Positions 9,598-17,785 of a DNA stretch of 64,000 nucleotides are shown here, piece after piece. Numbering within the stretch: the stretch's first letter is position 1; each line of letters starts with the position of its first letter. Below the pieces are notes generated by a model that saw nothing but the letters and a program-made list of their open reading frames with translations, searched no databases and had not been told where the DNA came from. This DNA is from Aminobacterium colombiense DSM 12261 (lineage in GTDB: Bacteria; Synergistota; Synergistia; Synergistales; Aminobacteriaceae). The stretch lies in the NCBI RefSeq assembly GCF_000025885.1, contig NC_014011.1, positions 1,550,001-1,614,000 on the forward strand. Direction: 5' to 3'. The position numbers and the translations under genes are program-made.

Positions 9598-10137
9598 TTA
9601 ATGCACAACTCCTATTCTGCGAAAAGGCCAGTATCGGAAAAAAACTGGACCTCGAATATATTCTTCTGGGACAAACCCCCAATAACGACTGTCCTGTGAA
9701 TGCGATCGATTATCCCCCATTGCAAAATACCTTCCCTCGGGAATTCTTATGGGAACCTGAGGAAAGAGAATGTTTGGGAAAAGTGAAAAATCATCTCTCC
9801 ACTTCACATATTTTTCATGAAGGGGCTTTTCATTGATGTAAACGATCCCGTCTCTAACATCGAGGAAGTCTCCAGGAAGACCAATTATTCGTTTTACAAA
9901 ATCACGCTTCGGGTCGAGGGGAAATTTAAAGACAAAAATATCTCCACGTTCTGGCTTTCGGAAAGAATACCAGAACTTGGCCACAAGAACCCTATCTCCC
10001 GGCTCAAGGGTAGGGACCATGGATCCGCTGGGAATCCAAAAAGCCTGTACTATAAAAGTCCGTAAAATAAGAGCGATAACAAGAGCCCATAAAATAGTCT
10101 CAACAAACTCTCTCCACCAAGGCTTCCCCTCTGCCAT
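9598..10137 (-). CDS. lepB: signal peptidase I (first of two)
   Basis: Type I signal peptidase (179 aa) that removes signal peptides from secreted proteins. One N-terminal transmembrane segment (about 12-32) leads into the catalytic region. The nucleophile is Ser39 in IPSGSMVPTLEPGD and the general base is Lys82 in RDFVKRIIGLPGD; the C-terminal box GDNRSHSQDSRYWG is present. The ribosome-binding site is GGGGGA. The last codons overlap the translation-initiation region of rbgA, and lepB-rbgA-rnhB is a familiar gram-positive arrangement. A paralogue lies at 17094-17612. Confidence 0.95.
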   Translation of the reverse strand: MAEGKPWWREFVETILWALVIALILRTFIVQAFWIPSGSMVPTLEPGDRVLVAKFWYSFRKPERGDIFVFKFPLDPKRDFVKRIIGLPGDFLDVRDGIVYINEKPLHEKYVKWRDDFSLFPNILFPQVPIRIPEGRYFAMGDNRSHSQDSRYWGFVPEEYIRGPVFFRYWPFRRIGVVH

Positions 10138-10234
10138 CCAACTGTCCCCCTTTTCTATAAAAGCGCTGTTGGAATTGTTTTTTTATACTCCTGTGCTTTC
10201 AAGATTTCAATAGAAATAAATATATTTTTTACTT

Positions 10235-10750
10235 TTATTTAATGCTGATAAAACTGTGAAGGGAAACAACGACTGAACAAACTGTTTCACCTGACTGGGG
10301 TGCGGTCATCACCTCTAGAGCAAAAGCGGGAGAAACTGTGTGCCATCGCGGACTATAGGTACACACGCGATTAAATGATGCCATTTGAAACCAGGCTTTT
10401 CCACGAGAATCAAAGATCTCCCTTTCTCCTGTGTCCCAAGTGATTCTTACCTGATCCACAGGGCGATCTCCCGGTAAGAGGCGAATTTCACAGGAATGTT
10501 GCTGCAATCTCCCTTTACACAGACGGGACTCGAACCATAAAGCAAGGCGTTCCGCTTCTTTATGCGCTTGTTGTTCAGGAGACCCCAAAACAGAGAGAGG
10601 GCGGAAACGTGTAACTACTGCCCCTGATATTGCCAGGGTGATGGCAAGAACAAGAATTACTTCTATAAGCATTGTTCCGCGGTGAGCAAAGGGAGGGAGC
10701 TCAAAAGAGCCCCCTCGCAAAATGCTCCTTTTTTTGTTAAAAAATGGCAT
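10235..10750 (-). CDS. type IV pilin-like (pseudopilin) protein
   Basis: A 171-aa protein with a class III (prepilin) signal: a basic leader of about 25 residues ending in His-Arg-Gly, then TMLIEVILVLAITLAISGAVV, in which Glu is at position +5 of the mature form. This is the methylation/assembly signature of type IV pilins and type II secretion pseudopilins. The remainder resembles minor pseudopilins of the GspH/ComGD size class but I cannot assign one. No pilus ATPase, platform protein or prepilin peptidase is nearby. The start overlaps iorB by 14 nt and lacks a strong ribosome-binding site. Confidence 0.72.
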   Translation of the reverse strand: MPFFNKKRSILRGGSFELPPFAHRGTMLIEVILVLAITLAISGAVVTRFRPLSVLGSPEQQAHKEAERLALWFESRLCKGRLQQHSCEIRLLPGDRPVDQVRITWDTGEREIFDSRGKAWFQMASFNRVCTYSPRWHTVSPAFALEVMTAPQSGETVCSVVVSLHSFISIK

Positions 10751-11291
10751 CGTAACCGAGGTTTAATACCTTGAGGTTAGCGTCTGCAAATTTTTCTGGG
10801 GATAACTGCTGAATAGCCTGTCGAACCTGGTCTATTTTTACGGTGCTTACGTCACATGCGCAAAGAGCTCCAAGAATAAGAACGTTCAGAAAAAGGAAAT
10901 TCCCGCCCATGTGCTCTTTGAGTATATCGTACCCTTTTATTTTGAATACCTTAATATTTCTCTTTTTAAGATACTCGTTGAGATGGGTATTTTCAAGGGC
11001 CTTTTCGTCAAAAATATTTACTAACAGGCTTCCTTCTTCCCTTAGAAAGTGAAGGTTTCGTATGGCTTCATTTTGATCAAAAGCAAGAAGGATGTCCGCT
11101 TCACCAGTTTTTACAAGGGGGCTCTGGTAATCTCCCACTTTAAAATGACTGATAACAGACCCACCACGCTGAGCCATGCCATGAACTTCACTTCCCATAA
11201 CTTTTTCGTTGCGGGACATGGCAATATGACCCAATACTTTTGTGGAAAACAAAATTCCCTGTCCACCTATACCTACGATGACATATTGCAT
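10737..11291 (-). CDS. iorB: indolepyruvate:ferredoxin oxidoreductase beta subunit
   Basis: Beta (gamma-domain) subunit of indolepyruvate ferredoxin oxidoreductase, 184 aa. With IorA it oxidatively decarboxylates aryl pyruvates, made by transamination of aromatic amino acids, to aryl-acetyl-CoA and reduced ferredoxin. The GIGGQGILFSTKVLG motif at residues 6-20 is diagnostic for the family, followed by SEVHGMAQRGGSV. The ATG at 11291 has AGGAGG nine bases upstream, placed within the end of iorA, so the two are coupled. The pathway fits an amino-acid fermenter. Confidence 0.93.
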   Translation of the reverse strand: MQYVIVGIGGQGILFSTKVLGHIAMSRNEKVMGSEVHGMAQRGGSVISHFKVGDYQSPLVKTGEADILLAFDQNEAIRNLHFLREEGSLLVNIFDEKALENTHLNEYLKKRNIKVFKIKGYDILKEHMGGNFLFLNVLILGALCACDVSTVKIDQVRQAIQQLSPEKFADANLKVLNLGYDAIF

Positions 11292-11295
11292 GGGC

Positions 11296-13146
11296 CTACA
11301 CCTCCTCCATAGCAACTATGGCCCCGTGTGGACACACCTTCGAGCAAACGCCACAAGAGACACAGAACCGTTCATCGATGTATGCCTTCTTACCGGCTTC
11401 ATCGAATACAAGCCCAGGGCAATTAAAGAAATTAATACAGAACTTACATCCAATACACTTTTCAGGATCGACCTTCATAGGAATCTTATCCTGTTTTTCC
11501 CGCAGTAGCATACAGGGGTGTTTGAATATAAGCACCGCTGGTTCCTGGTGGGCTTTAGCATACTCCCACGCATCTTTTACAAGTTTTTTCCCTTCCTCTA
11601 CATCATAGGCTTCAAGGGTTTTAACGTAATTCACGCCACACCCGCTTACAACCGAATCTATTTCTACAACCCTGCCCTCGTCCCCCTTTCGGAGCTTTTC
11701 ACCCACAGATGGGTTAGACTGAGCTCCTGTCATAGCCGTGGTCCTGTTATCGAGGATGCACAATACAAAGGCATGTTTGTTGTAAACGGCACTGACAAGC
11801 CCAGGAATACCCATATGGAAAAAGGTCGAATCCCCAATGGTAGAAACGATGGGCTGTTCTTTACCTGCCACCTTATGAGCAAGATAGAGTCCCGACGCCA
11901 TAGTCACAGAAGCACCCATATCCATAACTGCATCTGCCCCTTTCTGGTTAACTGAAAGGGTATAGCAGCCAATATCTGAAGGATTGATGGCACTGGGAAT
12001 GGCCTGACGAATAGCAAAGACACTCGCTCGATGGGGACATCCGGGACAGAGCATCGGTTTCCTCGGCGTTATTTTAAGATCCTCTAGAGCAGCCTTTAAA
12101 TCACTGTCGGCACCTATCTGTTTTTCTTCTCCAAGAGATTTAAGAATAATTTCTTCTATTACTTCCGGCAGAAGCTCTCCTGCTCTCGGCACATACCCGT
12201 TCCATCGGCCTTTAACCTTCGTGCGATCAAGAAGCTGCATCTCCACAACCGGGTAGGTTTCTTCAAGAACGAGAACATTGCTATGGCGATCAATGAAATC
12301 AGAAACCATCTTAATAGGGAGAGGAACGGGAGTCCCTATTTTTAATACAGAAACGTCATCTCTTCCCATTGCTTTAAGAATATCAACAACAATAGAAAAG
12401 GAAACGCCAGAAGCGATAATGCCGAGCTTCGCCCTTCCTTTCGCAGGAACTTCATAATTGTATTTGCTATACTTTGTTTCAAAGTCTTCCCGGATTTCAT
12501 CGTTCTTCTGATTCAATTTAGGGTGATTTATACGCACGCTCGCAGGAAGGCAGACCCACCGGGCAGGATCTTTTTCGAACCGTATTTCTCTATCAAGCTT
12601 GATTACTTCGTTGAGATCTACATCCTGCCGGCAGTGGTCTACACGAACGCTCGGCCTGAGTATTGTGATGATATGGTACTTTTCAGAAAGATCGAATGCA
12701 TCGAAAACCATCTCTTTGGCCTCAGCTGCTGTAGCAGGGTCAAAACAAGGCACTTTTGCAAAATATGCAAAAAACCGACTGTCCTGCTCAGTTTGAGAAC
12801 TGTGGGGGCCCGGATCGTCAGCCACAACCAGCAACATTCCGCCTTTCATATCAAAATGGGCTGCGCTCATAAAAGGGTCAGCCGCAACATTAAGGCCCAC
12901 CTGCTTCATAATCGCACAAGACCGCACTCCTGAAAAAGCAGCTGATGCCGCCATTTCAAAAGCTACTTTTTCATTAACGCCCCACTCAACAGCAGTGGAA
13001 GTCCCCAGTTCGTCTGCAAATTTGGCTACTGCTGGCAGAATCTCCGAAGAGGGAGTTCCTGGATAAGCCGTAGCCACTCCACAGCCGGCTTCCACAATAC
13101 CGCGAGCTATAGCTTCATTGCCCAAGAGTATTGCTTTTGTGCTCAC
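11296..13146 (-). CDS. iorA: indolepyruvate:ferredoxin oxidoreductase alpha subunit
   Basis: Thiamine-diphosphate-binding large subunit (616 aa). The N-terminal pyrimidine-binding domain shows GNEAIARGIVEAG and YPGTPSSEI. The C-terminal half has the TPP motif GDSTFFHMG with a downstream LDNRTTAMTG stretch, and the last 70 residues hold two 4Fe-4S clusters (CIGCKFCINFFNC and CVSCGVCSKVCPHGA). I place the start at a GTG at 13146, eight bases after GGAGGTGG; an in-frame ATG at 13164 has no ribosome-binding site and overlaps the thioesterase stop. Reduced ferredoxin from this enzyme could feed the hydrogenase encoded at 35-42 kb. Confidence 0.95.
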   Translation of the reverse strand: MSTKAILLGNEAIARGIVEAGCGVATAYPGTPSSEILPAVAKFADELGTSTAVEWGVNEKVAFEMAASAAFSGVRSCAIMKQVGLNVAADPFMSAAHFDMKGGMLLVVADDPGPHSSQTEQDSRFFAYFAKVPCFDPATAAEAKEMVFDAFDLSEKYHIITILRPSVRVDHCRQDVDLNEVIKLDREIRFEKDPARWVCLPASVRINHPKLNQKNDEIREDFETKYSKYNYEVPAKGRAKLGIIASGVSFSIVVDILKAMGRDDVSVLKIGTPVPLPIKMVSDFIDRHSNVLVLEETYPVVEMQLLDRTKVKGRWNGYVPRAGELLPEVIEEIILKSLGEEKQIGADSDLKAALEDLKITPRKPMLCPGCPHRASVFAIRQAIPSAINPSDIGCYTLSVNQKGADAVMDMGASVTMASGLYLAHKVAGKEQPIVSTIGDSTFFHMGIPGLVSAVYNKHAFVLCILDNRTTAMTGAQSNPSVGEKLRKGDEGRVVEIDSVVSGCGVNYVKTLEAYDVEEGKKLVKDAWEYAKAHQEPAVLIFKHPCMLLREKQDKIPMKVDPEKCIGCKFCINFFNCPGLVFDEAGKKAYIDERFCVSCGVCSKVCPHGAIVAMEEV

Positions 13147-13163
13147 AGTACATGCCACCTCCA

Positions 13164-13580
13164 TTATTTTTCATCCATAAATGATTGGATCATGGTGTAA
13201 AATGGATGCTTTGCCCTAAGCAGTTTCCCCTCTTTATTAATAAAAGCATGACGAGTAGCACCCTCAGCCAACAATCTTCCATCTCCTTCCCTCGTAACTC
13301 GATAGCTAAAACGTATGCTGGACACCTTAAGCTCATCGACCCATGTAGTGATATTGATACGGTCATCGTAACGGGCAGAGGCCTTATAGCGGCAGGAAGC
13401 TTCTACCACAGGCAAAAGAATCCCTTCTTTTTCCCAATGAGAGTAAGGGGTGCCAAGAATACGGCAATACTCGGTTCGCCCAACTTCAAACCAGGTCAGA
13501 TAGTTGGCGTAATACACAATTCCCATTTGATCTGTTTCACTATAACGGACTCGTAAAGAAATGGTGACTTCCTGAGACAA
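13164..13580 (-). CDS. acyl-CoA thioesterase, YbgC/4-hydroxybenzoyl-CoA family
   Basis: Hot-dog-fold thioesterase of 138 aa. The signature RYSETDQMGIVYYANY, with the catalytic aspartate in DQMG, is near residue 15, followed by WFEVGRTEYCR. It starts with TTG, seven bases after AGGAGG. It lies directly upstream of iorAB in the same operon, so it may hydrolyse the aryl-acetyl-CoA made by IorAB or related acyl-CoAs. That substrate is inferred from position only. Confidence 0.88.
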   Translation of the reverse strand: MSQEVTISLRVRYSETDQMGIVYYANYLTWFEVGRTEYCRILGTPYSHWEKEGILLPVVEASCRYKASARYDDRINITTWVDELKVSSIRFSYRVTREGDGRLLAEGATRHAFINKEGKLLRAKHPFYTMIQSFMDEK

Positions 13581-13724
13581 AGAGGAACCTCCTTAGACGG
13601 AAAAGTAATGTGCAAAGGATTTCAGGATGATTAAAAAAAACCGTCCTTTCTAGAATTATATACCATAGACACAAAAAGTGTGAAAATTAAAAGCTTGGAA
13701 AAAGTTTGTATAAAGTATTCTAAC

Positions 13725-14138
13725 TTACAAAGTAAATTTACAATGCTTGATATGGGCGGCCATTATGCAATCATGGTTCACAACAGAAAACCCCTTGTCT
13801 TTGAGCCATAATTCCAAGGCTGCATTTTCTGTTCCTGGCTGAAACCAGACAACGGGGTGTTCTTTCTTTCCTTCCAGTTCTTCAGCTATAGGCTGCTGCA
13901 AAGAAGGAGAGAGGAAAAAAACAACTATATCAATGGGTTCTGATAAATCTGAAACAGAACCTGCACAGGGGCAATCGAGTATCATCTGGCCTTTGTATGC
14001 TGGATTCACTGGATAAAGTCTATGTCCAGCTGCCTGGAGATATTTCATAACCTTATACACAATTCTATTTTCCTTCAGGGAGGCTCCTATAATCGCAATA
14101 GCAGATGGCTTACAAAGATACATCCTTACTATGTCCAT
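13725..14138 (-). CDS. CoA-binding domain protein (YccU-like)
   Basis: Small Rossmann-fold protein of about 137 aa of the CoA_binding/YccU type. The core AIAIIGASLKENRIVYKVMKYL at the N-terminus, YPVNPAY in the middle and VVWFQPGTEN toward the end are typical. The cellular role of the family is unknown. The start is uncertain: ATG at 14138 gives the usual family length but has only a close GGAG, while GTG at 14147 has a better-spaced GAGG. It is transcribed away from the tRNA-Ser gene. Confidence 0.85.
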   Translation of the reverse strand: MDIVRMYLCKPSAIAIIGASLKENRIVYKVMKYLQAAGHRLYPVNPAYKGQMILDCPCAGSVSDLSEPIDIVVFFLSPSLQQPIAEELEGKKEHPVVWFQPGTENAALELWLKDKGFSVVNHDCIMAAHIKHCKFTL

Positions 14139-14221
14139 TTTCTCCACATTAATCCCCCTCTGTTTCTCTATGGTTCGCAAGAAATTCTTTACATTATATC
14201 CTTTCTTTATAACTAAAAGGG

Positions 14222-14250
14222 TTGTCGGCCGCATAAGCAATGTGTATAAT
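14222..14250 (+). promoter_or_regulatory. sigma-70-type promoter of tRNA-Ser
   Basis: TTGTCG (-35) and TATAAT (-10) separated by 17 nt. The -10 box ends 25 nt before the first base of the tRNA, so transcription would start about 19 nt upstream of the mature 5' end. Confidence 0.8.
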
Positions 14251-14275
14251 ACATGCCCGGGCACATGCCCATTGC

Positions 14276-14363
14276 GGAGGACTGGCCGAGTGGTCGATGG
14301 CGGCTGACTTGAAATCAGTTGAGGTGCAAGCCTCCAGGGGTTCGAATCCTCTGTCCTCCGCCA
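14276..14363 (+). tRNA. tRNA-Ser (anticodon TGA)
   Basis: An 88-nt class II tRNA with a long variable arm. The acceptor stem GGAGGAC pairs with GTCCTCC, followed by discriminator G and an encoded CCA. The anticodon loop reads CTTGAAA with anticodon TGA. The T arm shows GGTTCGAATCC. It has its own promoter upstream and a strong terminator downstream, so it is a single-gene transcript. Confidence 0.96.
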
Positions 14364-14377
14364 TTTTAGAAATATTA

Positions 14378-14425
14378 TGGGTTATCAAGATCGATCAGAA
14401 AAATCTTGATAACCCATTTTGTTTT
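14378..14425 (+). terminator. intrinsic terminator after tRNA-Ser
   Basis: A perfect 14-bp inverted repeat (TGGGTTATCAAGAT / ATCTTGATAACCCA) with an 11-nt loop, followed by TTTTGTTTT. It ends the tRNA transcript and may also stop the convergent mgtE-like transcript. Confidence 0.88.
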
Positions 14426-14504
14426 AGCGTGAATTAATTGCCTCTAGAAACACTTTCTTTTCAATTGCAAATAAACCCGCAAAATACAAACTGACTGTTT
14501 TCTT

Positions 14505-15494
14505 TTATCTCAAGAGCGCTGTCGCAATGCAAAAGTAGCTCAGAATAGATAAGAGATCCTGAACTACAGTTGCCAAAGGCCCGCTTCCAAAGGCAGGGTC
14601 AAGAGAGAGGGTGTTCAGCAAGCATGGAAGCATCATAGCTGCCAATGTGGCTGTGGAACAGGCGGCGAAAACCGATAATCCTACGCATAAAGCAATGCTA
14701 GGGATTCCCCAACGCCACCACACCAATGGACCCGCTACCGCGGCCAGAGCCAAACCAATCGCCAGCCCTGCCAATAGTTCTCTCATTACCATTCTTTTCA
14801 TTTCAACACCTACCGAAAGCCCCCGTACTACAACGGTTTCAGTTTGAGTACCCACTGCATCCGCCAGATAAACAATGCTCGGGATGAAAAAAGCAAGCAT
14901 TACATTCTGCTGAAGCTGTACCTCGAACCAGCCAACAAAATCTGCCGCAAGCAGTGCCCCTCCGAGGCCAACCAGAAGCCATGGAACACGATGCTGAAAT
15001 CGGCGCTGCACCGGTTCTTCACTAGTGGAGCGAGCCTCTTCAGTACTCCTTGTGAAACCTCCCAAGCGCGATAGGTCTTCCTCATGTTCTGCTAGCAGAA
15101 CAGCAAGAAGTCGGTGAGGGGGGATAATGCCAACAAAAAGCCCATTCTGGTCTACAACCGAGAGGGCAGACTCCTTGCTCTGGACAGCTTTCCATGCGGC
15201 AACCTCCTGGTCTACTCCGGGAGCGACAACCGGCGCCTTCCGATCCATAATTTCCCCCATGAGAGTTTCGCATTGAGCGGCAAATAGGTCCTCTATCCTG
15301 ATAACACCAAGGAATAGACCTTTTTCACCACAGACTACTACATGGCTAGCTATCTCATACTGCCGCCCTGCCATCATCTGGCGTACTTCACCAGCATTCT
15401 GATTGGGCAACACAATCGGTACTTGCATGAAAGCATGCTGGGCAGCGGTTTCAAAGGTTATATGATCGTTAACAAGCTGGGAATTTAATAACAT
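14505..15494 (-). CDS. MgtE-like divalent cation transporter with CBS pair, lacking the usual N domain
   Basis: A 329-aa protein with an N-terminal CBS-domain pair (about 20-140) followed by a membrane part of about five helices (about 165-329). The membrane part matches the MgtE channel domain, including PSIVYLADAVGTQTETVVVRGL. MgtE proteins import Mg2+ and are gated by Mg2+ binding to the cytosolic N and CBS domains. Here the superhelical MgtE_N domain seems absent: the protein is about 120 residues shorter than classical MgtE. The ATG at 15494 has GGAGG seven bases upstream. Transport of Mg2+ or another divalent ion is inferred. Confidence 0.85.
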   Translation of the reverse strand: MLLNSQLVNDHITFETAAQHAFMQVPIVLPNQNAGEVRQMMAGRQYEIASHVVVCGEKGLFLGVIRIEDLFAAQCETLMGEIMDRKAPVVAPGVDQEVAAWKAVQSKESALSVVDQNGLFVGIIPPHRLLAVLLAEHEEDLSRLGGFTRSTEEARSTSEEPVQRRFQHRVPWLLVGLGGALLAADFVGWFEVQLQQNVMLAFFIPSIVYLADAVGTQTETVVVRGLSVGVEMKRMVMRELLAGLAIGLALAAVAGPLVWWRWGIPSIALCVGLSVFAACSTATLAAMMLPCLLNTLSLDPAFGSGPLATVVQDLLSILSYFCIATALLR

Positions 15495-15980
15495 AAACTT
15501 CCCTCCAATCAACGATATTTCATATTGCGCCCCTTGCTTCTAAGCCAATTATCCTATGATTTTTTACAGAATACTTAAAAGGTTCAATAGGATTCTGCAA
15601 GAAAATTAGGGTAAGATATATAAAAAGCTTCACCCAATAGATAAAAAAGATTGATTAAGCCAGAGCAAAAGAGACCGCAGTAATACAATTGATGTGCTTC
15701 ACATCATTATAAGAAAGGAGGAAATGACCTATAAAAATGCCGTGAAGGGGCCCTTTACAGACTTCATACTACCACTCTAAAATGGCAGATACTAGATGCT
15801 AGAAGAACAAACAGGCAGTGTGCGTAGGCAAGTTACGGCGTATCAATGAACGGATGACAGGATATTAACTTGTTAAGAGCTTTAATCTGGAAAAATAACG
15901 GCATAGCAGATTATTTCCCAATTTGAAACGGTCTAACATAGACTGCACAACTATATGAACAAAGAAAGGAATTAATCACG
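15495..15980. other. gene-poor stretch between divergent genes, with one tiny ORF
   Basis: About 490 nt between the mgtE-like gene (minus) and the ornithine-cyclodeaminase-like gene (plus). It must hold both promoters, but I see no convincing -35/-10 pair. The only coding signal is an 18-codon plus-strand ORF at 15724-15780. No repeat, tRNA or recognisable riboswitch was seen. Confidence 0.5.
15724..15780 (+). CDS. possible 18-aa leader peptide or gene remnant
   Basis: A very short ORF encoding MTYKNAVKGPFTDFILPL, preceded by a near-perfect AAAGGAGG that is only about two bases from the ATG. It lies 200 nt upstream of the ornithine-cyclodeaminase-family gene on the same strand. It could be a leader peptide, or the first codons of a gene whose remainder has been lost. 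Nothing recognisable follows in any frame. Confidence 0.25.
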   Translation: MTYKNAVKGPFTDFILPL

Positions 15981-17003
15981 ATGACCAACAAACTTGAGAT
16001 ACTTTTTTTGAGCGATAAACAAGTAAATGAACTCGCAGCAAACAACATGTCAGAAGTAATGCATGATATGGAAAGAGTTCTTTCTCTCTTTGACAGCGGA
16101 GATGCGATGTGCCCTGACAAAGCCGTGATGCCATGGGGAAAGACCATTGAGGATGAAAACACTCTAGGCAGACTTAATGCTATGCCTGGATATATAGGCG
16201 GCGAGTATGATATGGCTGGCATCAAATGGATTGGAAGCAGCCCTCAGAATTACAAGATCGGACTGCCAAGAGCAACGGTTCTTGTAATATTGAATGATCC
16301 TATCACCAAGATTCCCGTCGCTATTTCTGACGGCACCACAGTCAGCGCGAAACGAACAGGTGCTGTTGGCGGAATTGCCGTAAAATATCTTTCGGTTAAA
16401 AATGCGACCACAATGACCATATTCGGTGCCGGCGCACAGAGCAGAACACAGCTCGAGGCGGCATTGCTGGCTCGTCCTTCCATTAAAACCGTCTATATCA
16501 ATGACGTCATGTTTGAGCGCGCAGAGACCTTTGCCAACGAGATGAGCGAAAAATACGGTGTGGCAGTTACCGCGGTAAAGGAACCTGGGGAATACTGTAA
16601 AAAGAGCGACATTATCATTACGGTCACCATCGCCTCTGAGCCCATCGTTCATGCAGACTGGATCAAGAAAGGCGCACTGATGATGAACATGGCCGACTAC
16701 GAGTTTACCGATGACTGCGTAAGGCTGGCAGATAAAATCGTCGTGGATAACTGGAAGAACATAAAACATCGGAAGATCAGTACTGTCGCCCTTATGTACG
16801 ACAGGGGGCTCATAACCGATGGAGATATAACTGCACAAATCGGAGAGATTATTAACGGTAAAAAGCCTGGGCGCGAAAACAATAATGAAACCATCTATTT
16901 CAACGCAGTGGGTATGGGAATAGAGGACATAGCCGTAGTTACCCGTGCATACAGAAAGGCTCTGGAGCAAGGTGTTGGCACGAAGGTTCCTTATTGGGAA
17001 TAG
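15981..17003 (+). CDS. ornithine cyclodeaminase / mu-crystallin family protein
   Basis: NAD(P)-dependent enzyme of the ornithine cyclodeaminase/mu-crystallin superfamily, 340 aa. The Rossmann motif TIFGAGAQSRTQLEA lies near residues 150-165, preceded by the substrate-side block TVSAKRTGAVGGIAVKYL. The superfamily includes ornithine cyclodeaminase, alanine dehydrogenase (AlaDH), ketimine reductases and 2,3-diaminopropionate synthesis enzymes, so the substrate cannot be named from sequence. The ATG has AAGGA about 10 nt upstream. It is a lone plus-strand gene between minus-strand operons, ending in a long palindrome. Confidence 0.85.
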   Translation: MTNKLEILFLSDKQVNELAANNMSEVMHDMERVLSLFDSGDAMCPDKAVMPWGKTIEDENTLGRLNAMPGYIGGEYDMAGIKWIGSSPQNYKIGLPRATVLVILNDPITKIPVAISDGTTVSAKRTGAVGGIAVKYLSVKNATTMTIFGAGAQSRTQLEAALLARPSIKTVYINDVMFERAETFANEMSEKYGVAVTAVKEPGEYCKKSDIIITVTIASEPIVHADWIKKGALMMNMADYEFTDDCVRLADKIVVDNWKNIKHRKISTVALMYDRGLITDGDITAQIGEIINGKKPGRENNNETIYFNAVGMGIEDIAVVTRAYRKALEQGVGTKVPYWE

Positions 17004-17011
17004 TCATTAAA

Positions 17012-17063
17012 ATATAAGGGGCTATAATGAATTGGACAAATAATTCATTATAGCCCCTTATAT
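17012..17063. terminator. 22-bp perfect inverted repeat, probable bidirectional terminator
   Basis: Left arm 17012-17033 and right arm 17042-17063 are perfect complements over 22 bp (core AAGGGGCTATAATGAATT), with an 8-nt loop. It lies between the convergent ends of the cyclodeaminase-like gene and the second lepB. No long T-run follows on the plus strand, so its efficiency as a terminator is uncertain. Confidence 0.65.
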
Positions 17064-17093
17064 GCTTTGCCATTGCCGCCATTCTATTGTCTT

Positions 17094-17612
17094 CTACTTG
17101 GGAATTCCTATTCTAGATAAAGGCCAGAAGCGGAAAAATGCAGGGCCCCTCAGTTCATCCCTGGAAACAAAACGGTGGTCCCAGAAACGTCCATCCCATG
17201 AGTTGGGCCTGTTGTCTCCAAGCATAAAGTAATGTTTTTCAGGAACAATCGTTGGTTCCATCGACATTGAATCATGATTCCTCACATAGGGTTCATTAAG
17301 ATTTTCTCCATTAACATACACTGCCCCATTTCGAATCTCCACCGTTTCCCCTGGCAATCCAATTATCCGTTTTACAAAATCTTTTTTAGGGTCATCAGGA
17401 AATTTAAAGACAACGATTTGGCCCCGTTGAGGTTCAGAAAACCGATACCAGAACTTTGCAGCCATAACACGATCACGTATCTGCAGAGTGGGAATCATAG
17501 ATCCACTCGGGATCCAGTATGATTGAACGACAAAGGTACGAAGAACAAGCGCAAGAGCTACGGCCCAGAGTACTGTTTCGAGGGCCTCGCGCCACCAGGG
17601 TTTTACAGCCAT
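17094..17612 (-). CDS. lepB: signal peptidase I (second copy)
   Basis: Paralogue of the signal peptidase at 9598-10137; 172 aa with the same architecture. An N-terminal transmembrane helix (about 11-30) precedes the nucleophile Ser38 in IPSGSMIPTL, the base Lys81 in KDFVKRIIGLPGE and the C-terminal GDNRPNSWDGRFW box. The two copies share most of the core but differ in the central substrate-binding region, suggesting different substrate preference. The ribosome-binding site is GGTGGAGG. It is a single-gene unit without obvious operon partners. Confidence 0.94.
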   Translation of the reverse strand: MAVKPWWREALETVLWAVALALVLRTFVVQSYWIPSGSMIPTLQIRDRVMAAKFWYRFSEPQRGQIVVFKFPDDPKKDFVKRIIGLPGETVEIRNGAVYVNGENLNEPYVRNHDSMSMEPTIVPEKHYFMLGDNRPNSWDGRFWDHRFVSRDELRGPAFFRFWPLSRIGIPK

Positions 17613-17718
17613 AGAAATACCTCCACCTCGATTATGTATTATGCCTTCTATTTTATCCCTTCCTAGAAGATTTTAGTGGTTTTTTTGACGGTAATTCTTA
17701 GAACTACCACAAAAACAT

Positions 17719-17760
17719 AAAAAAAGGCGATTGGCATCATTATAACGATGCCAATCGCCT
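17719..17760 (-). terminator. intrinsic terminator of fhs1
   Basis: A perfect 14-bp stem (AGGCGATTGGCATC / GATGCCAATCGCCT) with an 8-nt loop. On the minus strand it is followed by TTTTTTATG, so it terminates the fhs1 transcript. Confidence 0.9.
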
Positions 17761-17785
17761 CTAAAAAACATTCTAGTATCTCAAC

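Noticed and set aside
16164-16970. A 268-codon minus-strand ORF opposite the cyclodeaminase-like gene
   Set aside because: Shadow of a recognisable gene; the translated protein is Cys/His-rich without known motifs and has no ribosome-binding site.
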